A DNA stretch of 64,000 nucleotides. Origin: Sophora flavescens. Its lineage: Eukaryota; Streptophyta; Magnoliopsida; Fabales; Fabaceae. The stretch lies in contig CM061069.1 in the NCBI GenBank assembly GCA_030762895.1, positions 104,797,923 through 104,861,922 on the forward strand, read 5' to 3'. Below, piece after piece: positions 35,138-46,931 of the stretch (position 1 is its first letter; every line of letters begins with the position of its first letter). Below the pieces are notes generated by a model that saw only the letters and a list, made by a program, of their open reading frames with translations, made no database searches and had not been told where the DNA came from. Both the position numbers and the translations under genes were made by a program.

Positions 35138-38100
35138 TGTGACACCCTAAACTCGGGTCATCACATGGTTACCCGTTTGCGGAAATAAAACTTTATTTGC
35201 TGGTTACTTTCGAATTTTAATGTTTTCTCAACGTTCATATTTTCAAAATATGGTGATAAATTTTTTTTTCTTTTGACTTCACAACAATAACAACTTAATC
35301 AAATCACACTTAACAACACAATGTATATAAATCTTACAACTATACTGCCTCATATATTTTCATACCTAAGTCATCATCAGTTTTATCTTCAAAACATAAT
35401 AGGACCTAAGCTGGTCGTAACTAACAGACACTACCGCCAACTGGAGCAGCACATCACGCTTTCAACTAGACAGCCTTCTTCTTCGTGTAGAGGTCATACC
35501 CCTTGTGCTACTCTGATATGTGTTGTAAGGGTGAGACACCAATATATGAATTTTAACAAAATAACTAAATGCTCGCACAAAAGAAGGCACATGTACAATT
35601 TCATGTTATAACCACATAAGCATCCCTACTATAGTATTCAATTTATCAATGGGTTTCACACCCCAAACATCAACGTTGGAAAATTATGCATGAGCACTTC
35701 AATACATCATCTAACTTTTCCTAATCTCCGGAGATCCCACAACACCGCGTAAATGAGTTGATCAAGCTCAATAGCCAAATATATTAGGCACTTCGTGGCA
35801 TGGAATACTTTATCAAAGCACCATACATACTTCGTAGCCAAAATACCCTATCATCAAGGTATCCGACATAACTTCGTAGCCAAAATACCCTGTCATCAAG
35901 GTATCCGACATAACTTCGTAGCCAAAATACCCTATCATCAAGGTATCCGACATAACTTCGTAGCCAAAATACCCTGTCATCAAGGTATCCGACATAGGAC
36001 ATCGTGGGCACGTCTGCCAATGCATGCATATAAAATATTTTGTTCTCGTCGTTTTCTTCGTGTGTAATCTTTCCTTTGCCAAAGCTCAAAAGCTTACGAC
36101 CAACGTAATTTTCAATGTCTTAAAGTCTTTCATTAACAACACAGGACACGCAGTCCAAGTGCTCAGTCACGAAAGCCTAAACCTTGCAATCAGTCTTGGG
36201 TTCGTGGTAATAGAAAACATCATAAATCTTTTACCGTCGTTTATTACGTCTTGATGTAGACACACCGCCTACCTACTAGACACCAAGTCTATAACATCAT
36301 AAGAACACTAGTACCCTGACGTCTCGGTTACTAAGTTCCATATCGTCGTTTTACATCGTTTTTGTCTGTGAAAAACAAATCCAAAATAGGATAACGTCAT
36401 AAGAACATTAGTACCCCGACATCTCGGTTACTAAGTTCCACATCGTCGTTTACGTCGTTTTTCGTCTATGAAAACATATCCAAAATAATATCTCCGTAAT
36501 TTATCCAAATTACCGAAAATACGTCATTGAGTAAACTCATTTACAGAAAATCTATTCTACTTGAAATTCGTTTATAAAACGTCCATTCATCAAAAACTTT
36601 TTACTGAAACTTCAACTATAAAAATTAAATCAATTCAGATTAACTTCTTCTCAAAACAAGTACTGCTATTTCTAAACTTTCACCGTAAATAATTTCAAAA
36701 CTTGCCATCATTTATCATTTTCCAAGAAAATATTTTTAAAGTCAAACTTTGACTTTTCATTTTATATTATTATTATATTATTTTATTTTTATAAAATATT
36801 TTTGAATATTAATTTCACAAAATAACTTTTTATAATATTTAGGAATTTCTTGCGTAAAAATTAGCAGTACTAAAAAAATTTCACGGTTACGCTCTCACCG
36901 TGACTCATAAATTTCTTTTACACTAATAAATGCTTAAAATAATAGTATTTCTCAAAAACTCATTATTTTTCAAAATAATATTTTTCCACCACTATTATAT
37001 TCCAACATTCCCCATAAAACGTTGAATATAATCTTCACAGCTTATTAAATCTTTTATCTGATTAATCGGTTGTGCACTGACCACTGTCAGGCCTCTCAAA
37101 CAACATTCAACATTCATCCTCCAACAATATCATCATAATTATATCACCAGGCAGATCATGCATCATAGCAACATAATATACTACTGCAGATAATTAAATC
37201 AATTAAAAACAGATAAATCACCGATACTCAGATAAACAACACAACGTAAGCCACATAAACAAATAATCACAACCACATATAAATCATATAAACCACACTA
37301 AAAGCAAAGAGTTATTGAGAAAAATCCATCATGGCAAGCCCCCCTTACCTCTTGAAGATTGAACTAACCGTTCCTGTTAATCTCCTGATCCCGATCCGAT
37401 TTTTCCTCTCCGTCGGGCGAAATCGGTTAACTCAGTTGTTTCCTTCAAACGAATTGCAACCAAAATAAATCAAATCAAACAACAACACACTTAAATCAAT
37501 GGGGGTTAGGGTTCGGCTTTACCCAATTTTCTAGGTTAAGAAACTTAAAATTTGATTAACTTAGGTATTAATGATCCATAAGTTACTTAAGCATGATTAA
37601 TCACTTAACCCAAGATTATGAACCAAGAACATGAACTAAAACTCATCTAGTTCCAAGAACTAGGGTTTCGGCCAAGGGCTGAGTTTGGAGTTAGAAATCT
37701 CTAAAATTTCTAAACTCTTGGATTTAATCAACATACAAAACCTAGTGTTAGATTCAAGTATTACAAACAACTTTTGAATCATAAAACCAACAAGTGCTCA
37801 TACCTAGGGTTTCGGTTTTGATGAGATCAATAGGTTAAAGTTTGATTTTTGATCTTCTATATACTTGAATACAAGAACTATCAAGATATAATCATGAATG
37901 AAGGCATGAAATTGAAACAAAACCTAAGAACACAACTTTGACCTAGATTCGGCCATGACCAGAAATTAGGGAAAGAAATTTCACATGATCTTGTGCTTCT
38001 AGATGATGAAAATAGAGATGATTATAAGATCATAGCAATTGGTTTCATGTCAAAAGGATTTTTCTAGAATTAGTTATGAATTTTTGAATCTAGCTTCAAG

Positions 38101-39150
38101 AACTTTAAACAAATGAAGAACATGTTGATCAAAGGCATAAACTCAAGAATCTTATGAAGAGAAAAGCTTAGAATAGAAAGATTAAGAGAGACTAACTCTT
38201 GATGATCAAATAAAATGATGATTTGGATGATGTTCTTCAAAGTTTTCTTATGGTGTTCTTAAGAAACTTAAGGGAGAAGATGAACATAGTTAGGGTTTTA
38301 GAACAGTTTCAGTATTTTGGGTGGATCTCTCAACATACTTATCCGTTTTGGATGATCTTTATGTCGTTGGAAAGAAGAGAGAAAGATGAACAACTTTCAT
38401 GTTGAAAGTTTTCCGAGATTCAGAATAGAAACTGGTCAGAATTGCCAATCAAAATCTGGCGAATTATGAGCACCAAAGAACAGGAAAATGGAAAAATGCC
38501 TTAAGGAAGAAGATAACCTATTTAAATGAACAAAAAACCCAAACTTAAGGAAGAAGGCATTGGAGCCGTGAGGATGGGGCAAGGTTTGGTCAACTTGTTC
38601 AATGGCAATTGTTAGAAATTGTCATAAAAAGACAAGGGCATTTTGGTCATTTCATAAGAAAATTTAATGTTGCCATAAATGTGCCATTATGGCCATTTAT
38701 GATAGGATAAACTCGTCATAAATGCTCGTCAAGTCGGTCAATCCAATGTCTCTGCTACGTTGCCGACTTCCCGATTCATCTGGCTCAAGCTCTTCCTAGA
38801 GACATCTCGACTTATATATCCACAACAAATATAATATTTTAATTTTTTTACAAAAATTTTCAAAACTTCCAGTATCGTAGTAAATACGATAAAAACATTT
38901 TCCATCTCGTTTACGACTCAAAATTAAGTCTTCTGAGCAGTAAACTTTTACTGTCAGTGAGGACGCAGAAAACAGCAGACCGACTTCCGTCTGAGTTTTC
39001 AACCAAAAACTTCCCCGTAGCCTTATAAAAATAAGTATGACAAGGAAATGACCTTGGTTTATCCAAAATCATTTTCTAAGTCTCGGATAAAAATATATAT
39101 TTATATATTTATTACCGATATTACGAAGCAGCGAAAATCGGGGTGTTACA
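35138..39150 (-). repeat. Family B LTR3 (4013 bp)
   Basis: Same ends as LTR2; four minisatellite units at 35829-35996. Differs from LTR2 by small indels, for example in the AT-rich tract near 36765-36790 and a shorter GTCGTT stretch near 36450. Confidence 0.85.
35829..35996. repeat. 42-bp minisatellite, 4 copies (LTR3)
   Basis: Same unit as in LTR2, with units alternating CCCTATC / CCCTGTC. Confidence 0.9.
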
Positions 39151-40913
39151 TTACTACCCCACTTTAAAAAATTTCGTCCTCGAAATTTCGTCACTCGAAA
39201 CTTAAACAGAATTTTGTAATCCCATCTTAACCATAAAATTCTACGTTGCCCTTCACATCATCTTTCCTCTTATTCTATATTTTATAACACAATTCATTCT
39301 TATGTCATTTCTATATATCCGTACTATCCTCAAAATTTCATCAGAGTCTATCACACTCGAAAAACAAAATCAAAACTTAATCACTTCTCTTATCAATATG
39401 GTTCCACCAGAAACATTATTCAAATAATCTAACTCTGAATATTATCACTAATACCAACAATATCTACACAGCACCACATATCAACTCCCTACTCAAAATA
39501 TTTCATCCTAGTCTTAGTTCCTCTTGATTATAATTCACTACTCCAATTTAATATCACCTCACACATTTCATCCTCAAAATAACTTCATTGCATATCTTAA
39601 TGCAATTAAACCAAAAGGGATTATAGAATAGAATTATCTAATCCTTAACTTTCGAGCTTTCCTATCAACTTAATTTTACTCAAGAACTTCTCTTTTCCGT
39701 TCACATTCAACTTATGTAAAACCACCATAGACACCTTTCTGTAATTCCTTCCAATCATACGATTAAATCTTAACGATGATCATTGTATCATTATCCTGGT
39801 TCCTTTAGCAAACTCTACCTCGATCATAACAAAATCTGCCAAAATCATCTTACTTACTGATCTTACTTCTGAAAATTCTCAGATTACTAATCACATCTAC
39901 ACCTCAATAAAAATTCATTCACCTCTTATCATGCTTAGGTATTACACTTACTCTCAGCTAACCTTCTAAGGATCAATTCCTTTCTTCTTTATCCATCTAA
40001 CTTAGGATGATAAGCTGAACATTAACTTCAACTTGGATCTTAACACTAGATGTAACTTTAGCCCAACACTCGAAGTAAGCCTTGCTCAGAATGATGTTGG
40101 AAAGTTCTTTATCACGTTGGATAAGTCTTCTGATACACGCCTCTGTTGGTTTTTCCATTACATCGTGGACCTAAGCATGTAAAAAGATGTCGACTCCGTC
40201 AACCTACTCACAATAATCTGAAAAGAGATTTTCAAGACAAGAATTTTCTTTATTTTGCTTTCACAAGAAAGCACAAAGAATAATTTGACCAATCTGAAAG
40301 ATACAAGTGTCCAATATGTAAATAGATTCTTCAATAGGTTCGTGAGTGTAAAAATGCATGGCCAATACATGTTTACAAACATGACTCTAATAAAGTTTCT
40401 TTCTTTACAAGAACTTTACTACACAATGATTTAAAAGAACATCAGTCCGACAAAAATTTAGACTGGGTCACTTCCACCAAAAGTAAAAGTGAATCGATTA
40501 AGTCTCATCAAGAAACTACTATCATCAAGAATTCCCATCTGTCGCATAACTCAAGAAATACTCATAATACATTCCCAAAGAAGTATGAAAATATCCAGAC
40601 TGTCAAAACCAAAGTCAGGATAGATTTTAAATCAAGGTCAGAAAAATGAATTTGGCATGTACAAAATGTACCGCTATGATTGTCTAATACAACCATAGAA
40701 TTCGAAAAGCAATTTGTCAATAAGGAACAATTTTTCTGAATCCCGAGACCCTCATCTAAGGTTGAAGATTTAAATCTATTCGCCTTGGTTTCTCACAAGC
40801 ACAATGGTCTTTTAGGACGCACTTAGTATGGTCATCTTGAATCGGCACGATTCCTGATGACTTGGTCAATCACTCAGACACACGAACAGTTGATCTTTCC
40901 TCATAAGCTGAGT

Positions 40914-41297
40914 TTACAAAACAAAATCTTTAATAAGTCCTAACTCCAATCTGGTGGTAGCTTGTTCTGAAGTCGATCCTTGAATATATAACAACTCCTT
41001 GTGAGGGATCTGTAACACTTGGTACATAAGTCTCTCATACTCCTCGTGGCTCTTAGAGTAAACGTGAACATCATCGATGAAGATGATGATTAACTTATCG
41101 AGAAACGGACCAAAATTCCATTTCTTGAAGTCTAACCCAATTAACCTTGTTGGCGATATCCTACCCAAAGCGATTGAGATCTGGCTAAATCTAGAAACTA
41201 GATCAATCGGAAACTCAACATCCATCTGTCCGTACAAACTTGGGACATTTTCAGAAAATTTTCCCCAAAAACTTTCAATGACAGGTACCTTATTCAA
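40914..41297 (-). pseudogene. Family B collapsed pol fragment, unit 3
   Basis: Same as units 1 and 2, but loss of the stop near 40970 extends the reading by 18 residues. Not functional RT. Confidence 0.75.
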
Positions 41298-41530
41298 ATG
41301 TCTGATACCGTCCTAAGGAATAAACGAATGTATCAACATGAACATAAGTACCCTTTACTAAACATGAGTTCTCCCAAGGTCTCAACCCAATCAGAACCCA
41401 CCAAACATACTTACTTGTGTGTCAACACACATTGTTTCAACCAAGAAACAATTCAAACAAGTTTCGACCAGAGATCACCTTACAAAAACCTAACAGACCT
41501 ATTTCCCAACATTCCCGAAAGACTCGACCA

Positions 41531-41542
41531 GCTCTGATACCA
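41531..41542 (-). other. Primer binding site, family B unit 3
   Basis: TGGTATCAGAGC on the minus strand, adjacent to LTR4. Confidence 0.8.
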
Positions 41543-41546
41543 CTAA

Positions 41547-44500
41547 TGTGACACCCTAAACTCGGGTCATCACATGGTTACCCGTTTGCGGAAATAAAAC
41601 TTTATTTGCTGGTTACTTTCGAATTTTAATGTTTTCTCAACGTTCATATTTTCAAAATATGGTGATAATTTTTTTTTCTTTTAACTTCACAACAATAACA
41701 ACTTAATCAAATCACACTTAACAACACAATGTATATAAATCTTACAACTATACTGCCTCATATATTTTCATACCTAAGTCAACATCAGTTTTATCTTCAA
41801 AACATAATAGGACCTAAGCTGGTCGTAACTAACAGACACTACCGCCAACTGGAGCAGCACAGCACGCTTTCAACTAGACAGCCTTCTTCTTCGTGTAGAG
41901 GTCATACGCCTTGTGCTACTCTGATATGTGTTGTAAGGGTGAGACACCAATATATGAATTTTAACAAAATAACTAAATGCTCGCACAAAAGAAGGCACAT
42001 GTACAATTTCATGTTTTAACCACATAAGCATCCCTACTATAGTATTCAATTTATCAATGGGTTTCACACCCCAAACATCAACGTTGGAAAATTATGCACG
42101 AGCACTTCAATACATCATCTAACTTTTCCTAATCTACGGAGATCCCACAACACCGCGTAAATGAGTTGATCAAGCTCAATAGCCAAATATATTAGGCACT
42201 TCGTGGCATGGAATACTTTATCAAAGCACCATACATACTTTGTAGCCAAAATACCCTGTCATCAAGGTATCCGACATAACTTCGTAGCCAAAATACCCTG
42301 TCATCAAGGTATCCGACATAGGACATCGTGGGCACGTCTGCCAATGCATGCATATAAAATATTTTGTTCTCGTCGTTTTCTTCGTGTGTAATCTTTCCTT
42401 TGCCAAAGCTCAAAAGCTTACGACCAACGTAATTTTCAATGTCTTAAAGTCTTTCATTAACAACACAGGACACGCAGTCCGAGTGCTCAGTCATGAAACC
42501 CTAAACCTTGCAATCAGTCTTGGGTTCGTGGTAATAGAAAACATCATAAATCTTTTACCGTCGTTTATTACGTCGTGAAGTAGACACACCGTCTACCTAT
42601 TAGACACCAAGTCTATAACATCATAAGAACACTAGTACCCCGACGTCTCGGTTACTAAGTTCCATATCGTCGTTTTACATCGTTTTTGTCTGTGAAAAAC
42701 AAATCCAAAATAGGATAACGTCATAAGAACATTAGTACCTCGACATCTCGGTTACTAAGTTCCACATCGCCGCTTACGTTGTTTACGCTGCTTTTCGTCT
42801 ATGAAAACATATCCAAAATAATATCTCCGTAATTTATCCAAATTACCGAAAATACGTCATTGAGTAAACTCATTTACAGAAAATCTTTTCTACTTGAAAT
42901 TCGTTTATAAAACGTCCAATCATCAAAAACTTTTTACTGAAACTTCAACTATAAAAATTAAATCAATTCAGATTAACTTCTTCTCAAAACAAGTACTGCT
43001 ATTTCTAAACTTTCACCGTAAATAATTTCAAAACTTGCCATCATTTATCATTTTCCAAGAAAATATTTTTAAAGTCAAACTTTGACTTTTCATTTTATAT
43101 TATTATTTTATTATTTTTATTTTTATAAAATATTTTTGAATATTAATTTCACAAAATAACTTTTTATAATATTTAGGAATTTCTTGCGTAAAAATTAGCA
43201 AGATTAAAAAAATTTCACGATTACGCTCTCACCGTGACTCATAAATTTCTTTTACACTAATAAATCCTTAAAATAATAGTATTTCTCAAAAACTCATTAT
43301 TTTTCAAAATAATATTTTTCCACCACTATTATATTCCAACATTCCCCATAAAACGTTGAATATAATCTTCACAAACTTATTAAATCTTTTATCCGATTAA
43401 TCGGTTGTGCATCGACCACTTTGTCAGGCCTCTCAAACAACATTCAACATTCATCCTCCAACAATATCATCATAATTATATCACCAGGCAGATCATGCAT
43501 CATAGCAACATAATATACTACTGCAGATAATTAAATCAATTAAAAATGCAGATAAATCACCGATACTCGGATAAACAACACAACGTAAGCCACATAAACA
43601 AATAATCACAACCACATATAAATCATATAAACCACACTACAAGCAAAGAGTTATTGAGAAAAATCCATCATGGCAAGCCCCCTTACCTCTTGAAGATTGA
43701 ACTAACCGTTCTCGTTAATCTCCGATCCCGATCCGATTTTTCCTCTCCGTCAATCAGAATCGGTTAACTCAGTTGTTTCCTTCAAACGAATTGCAACCAA
43801 AATAAATCAAATCAAACAACAACACACTTAAATCAATGGGGGTTAGGGTTCGGCTTTACCCAATTTTCTAGGTTAGGAAACTTAAAATTTGATTAACTTA
43901 GGGATTAATGATCCATAAGTTACTTAAGCATGATTAATCACTTAACCCAAGATTATGAACCGAGAACATGAACTAAAACTCATCTAGTTCCAAGAACTAG
44001 GGTTTCGGCCAAGGGCTGGGTTTGGAGTTAGAAATCTCTAAAATTTCTAAACTCTTGGATTTAATCAACAAACAAAACCTAGAGTTAGATTCAAGTGTTA
44101 CAAACAACTTTTGAATCATAAAACCAACAAGTGCTCATACCTAGGGTTTCGGTTTTGATGAGATCAATAGGTTAAAGTTTGATTTTTGATCTTCTATATA
44201 TTTGAATACAAGAACTATCAAGATATAATCATGAATCAAGGCATGAAATTGAAACAAAACCTAAGAACACAACTTTGACCTAGATTCGGCCATGACCAGA
44301 AATTAGGGAAAGAAATTTCACATGATCTTGTGCTTCTAGATGATGAAAATAGAGATGATTATAAGATCATAGCAATTGGTTTCATGTCAAAAGGATTTTT
44401 CTAGAATTAGTTATGAATTTTTGAATCTAGCTTCAAGAACTTTAAACAAATGAAGAACATGTTGATCAAAGGCATAAACTCAAGAATCTTATGAAGAGAA

Positions 44501-45487
44501 AAGCTTAGAATAGCAAGATTAAGAGAGACTACCTCTTGATGATCAAAGAAAATGATGATTTGGATGATGTTCTTCAAGGTTTTCTTATGGTGTTCTTAAG
44601 AAACTTAAGGGAGAAGATGAACATAGTTAGGGTTTTAGAACAGTTTCAGTATTTTGGGTGGATCTCTCAACATACTTATCCGTTTTGGATGATCTTTATG
44701 TCGTTGGAAAGAAGAGAGAAAGATGAACAACTTTCATGTTGAAAGTTTTCCGAGATTCAAAATAGAAACTGGTCAGAATTGCCAATCAATATCTGGCGAA
44801 TTATGAGCTCCAAAGAACATGAAAATGGAAAAATGCCTTAAGGAAGAAGATAACCTATTTAAATGAACAAAAAACTCAAACTTAAGGAAGAAGGCATTGG
44901 AGCCGTGAGGATGGGGCAAGGTTTGGTCAACTTGTTCAATGGCAATTGTTACAAATTGTCATAAAAAGACAAGGGCATTTTGGTCATTTCATAAGAAAAT
45001 TTAATGTTGCCATAAATGTGCCATTATGGCCATTTATGATAGGATAAACTCGTCATAAATGCTCGTCAAGTCGGTCAATCCAATGTCTCTGCTACGTTGC
45101 CGACTTCCCGATTCATCTGACTCAAGCTCTTCCTAGAGACATCTCGACTTATATGTCCACAACAAATATAATATTTTAATTTTTTTACCAAAATTTTCAA
45201 AATTTCCAGTATCGTAGTAAATACGATAAAAACATTTTTCATCTCGTTCACGACTCAAAATTAAGTCTTCTGAGCAGTAAAATTTTACTGTCAGTGAGGA
45301 CGCAGAAAACAGCAGACCGGCTTCCGTCCGAGTTTTCAACCAAAAACTTCCCCGTAGCCTTATAAAAATAAGTATGACAAGGAAATGACCTTGGTTTATC
45401 CAAAATCATTTTCTAAGTATCGGATAAAAATATATATTTATATATTTATTACCGATATTACGAAGCAGCGAAAATCGGGGTGTTATA
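41547..45487 (-). repeat. Family B LTR4 (3941 bp)
   Basis: The outermost (right) LTR. Its terminal TACA reads TATA (45484-45487), then element A LTR sequence resumes. Only two minisatellite units (42237-42320) are present, which explains 84 bp of its shorter length. Confidence 0.85.
42237..42320. repeat. 42-bp minisatellite, 2 copies (LTR4)
   Basis: Same unit as in LTR2 and LTR3, half the copy number. Confidence 0.9.
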
Positions 45488-45714
45488 GGTCAAAATTAGG
45501 TTTTCTGCACAGTAAACTTGTACCGGCAGTGAAAACGCAGACCGACTTCCGTCTAAATTTTCAACCGAAATTTTTACCGTGACTTCATATGATATAACAA
45601 CACAAGAAAATGATTTTAGTTTAATTAAAATCATCCTATGAGTTTAATCTAAAATAAACACATTTAAATATGTATTTACTGCTATAGACAACATAGGAAA
45701 AACAGGGTGTTACA
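45488..45714 (-). repeat. 5' LTR of Tekay element A, promoter-proximal end
   Basis: 227 bp aligning base for base with 17325-17551 (GGTCAAAATTAGG...CAGGGTGTTACA). This is the true right boundary of element A. Confidence 0.9.
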
Positions 45715-46070
45715 ATTCTCTATGCATGCAAAATAGACATTGAGAACAATTATGCATTGACACGATAAAGTCTCCAACTATTATTTTAGTATCCAATTTA
45801 GTCCCTACAATAATGAGACAAATTGGTCCTTATATGTTACAAGCAAAAGACCACATGTATCGTTTGTACCATACCAGATGCACCAACCTAGGCACTCAAA
45901 CGGTATTTTCAACAAGGAAATAGTCTGAGGAACTAAAGTGTCTCTATTTTATCATTTTTAGAGATTATTTGGTGAGTTTTTTTTTAAAGAAACGAAAAGT
46001 GATACCTTAAAATGTTTAACTCATCTCCGGGGATGGACGTAGGTTATGACTCGGGAAGGCAATGGCCCTC
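45715..46070. other. Flank between element A and Cassandra, no gene seen
   Basis: AT-rich. The segment around 45795-45840 (TAGTCCCTACAATAATGAG) resembles the ends of common plant non-autonomous elements, but no pair of termini could be defined. Confidence 0.4.
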
Positions 46071-46410
46071 TGTAACATCCCTGACTGCTTTATGGATTGA
46101 CGACTGTCCCTACAAACCACCACGGGTCTTTTCAGCGTGCTTTGTCATCACTCACACGCTTGAATTAACTGTGGAGTTCTTAAGTGATGGGCTACCGAAA
46201 AGAAGATGCATCTTGTTAGTATAGGTAGTACCAATAAATTCATATAAGTCTTCCTCAACTGTATAGTCCCATACCTACACAGTCTTAGGATCCTTCTCAT
46301 TTGGGTGTGTAATCGGTTCATTCACGTGTCCCTCCACCTAGAAGCCTACCAGGAGCCGCTCCTTGTCTGTGCCTTCTTGCATCGGTGACCACTCACCGCC
46401 CTCGTCGGCT
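46071..46410 (-). repeat. Cassandra 3' LTR, with 5S-like segment deleted
   Basis: Aligns with the right LTR except for a gap of about 54 bp at 46160-46167, where the core of the 5S-like sequence should be. Confidence 0.8.
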
Positions 46411-46463
46411 TGGTTCGTCCCCGAACCACACCATACTGGGAGAGGTGCCGCTCTGATACCATT

Positions 46464-46856
46464 TGTAACATCCCTAGCTGCATTATGGATTGACGACTGT
46501 CCCTACAAACCAACACGGGTCTTTTCAGCGTGCTTTTCCTCACTCACACGCTTCCTTGGAAAACTTCCCAGGAGGTCACCCATCCCAGAATTGCTCCAAG
46601 TCAAGCACGCTTAACTGTGGAGTTCTTAAGTGATGGGCTACCGAAAAGAAGATGCATCTTGTTAGTATAGGTAGTACCAATCAATTCATGTAAGCCTTCC
46701 TCAACTGTATAGTCCCATACCTACACAGTCTCAAGATCCCTCTCATTCGGGTGTGTAATCGGTTCATTCATGTGTCCTTCCGCCTAGAAACCTACTAGGA
46801 GCCACTCCTTGTCCGTGCTTTCTTACATCGACGACCACTCCCCGTCCTCGTCGGCA
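46464..46856 (-). repeat. Cassandra 5' LTR carrying 5S-like sequence
   Basis: The complete LTR of 393 bp. On the minus strand 46617-46564 reads AAGCGTGCTTGACTTGGAGC, then GGGATGGGTGACCTCCTGGG. These are the conserved internal-promoter and 3' parts of plant 5S rRNA. In Cassandra this region can drive RNA polymerase III transcription; here a few positions differ from canonical 5S. Confidence 0.85.
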
Positions 46857-46896
46857 CCCGGGTGTTTCACCTTCCCGGAGTTTTTTTAAATGAAGA

Positions 46897-46898
<2 letters not shown>

Positions 46899-46931
<33 letters not shown>
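46899..46931. repeat. (TAA)n microsatellite
   Basis: About ten uninterrupted TAA/ATA units. Confidence 0.9.

Larger units (their letters stand above)
39151..41546 (-). mobile_element. Family B internal region 3
   Basis: Third copy of the INT region, closest to INT2. PBS at 41542-41531 and polypurine tract at its left end. The pol fragment reads a little longer upstream than in the other copies. Confidence 0.8.
25406..45487 (-). mobile_element. Tandem array of a non-autonomous Tekay-like retrotransposon (family B)
   Basis: The order is LTR1 remnant (25406-26314), INT1 (26315-28712), LTR2 (28713-32740), INT2 (32741-35137), LTR3 (35138-39150), INT3 (39151-41546), LTR4 (41547-45487). LTRs of about 4.0 kb alternate with 2.4-kb internal regions, and adjacent units share one LTR. 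Corresponding points recur every 6410-6425 bp. Each INT has a PBS and a polypurine tract but only scraps of pol, so the unit is a LARD-like non-autonomous family related to element A (both LTR ends alike). The array interrupts A's 5' LTR and its left end is truncated. Confidence 0.88.
13042..45714 (-). mobile_element. Tekay-lineage chromovirus (Ty3/gypsy), element A, with nested insertions
   Basis: On the minus strand: 5' LTR (45714-45488 plus 25405-22485, split by array B), PBS 22480-22469, gag, protease, RT, RNase H, integrase with C-terminal chromodomain, polypurine tract about 17570-17552, and 3' LTR 17551-13042. LTR ends are TGTAACACCC...GGTGTCACA. The 4.5-kb LTRs, Met PBS and chromodomain place it in Tekay/Del. 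The two LTR pieces at 17325-17551 and 45488-45714 are both exactly 227 bp, which proves they belong to one element. Flanking pentamers (ATAGT left, ATTCT right) do not match well, so the target duplication is mutated or lost. Confidence 0.9.
46071..46856 (-). mobile_element. Cassandra TRIM retrotransposon
   Basis: Two direct repeats (46071-46410 and 46464-46856) flank about 50 bp holding a Met-tRNA PBS (46461-46450, minus). The right LTR contains 5S rRNA-like sequence, the hallmark of Cassandra terminal-repeat retrotransposons in miniature. No protein is encoded; mobility depends on other elements. I could not identify a matching target duplication (flanks GCCCTC and CCCGG). Confidence 0.87.

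Noticed and set aside
46564..46617. A functional 5S rRNA gene
   Set aside because: Only a part of 5S is present, with changes, inside an LTR next to a PBS; this is Cassandra, not an rDNA unit.
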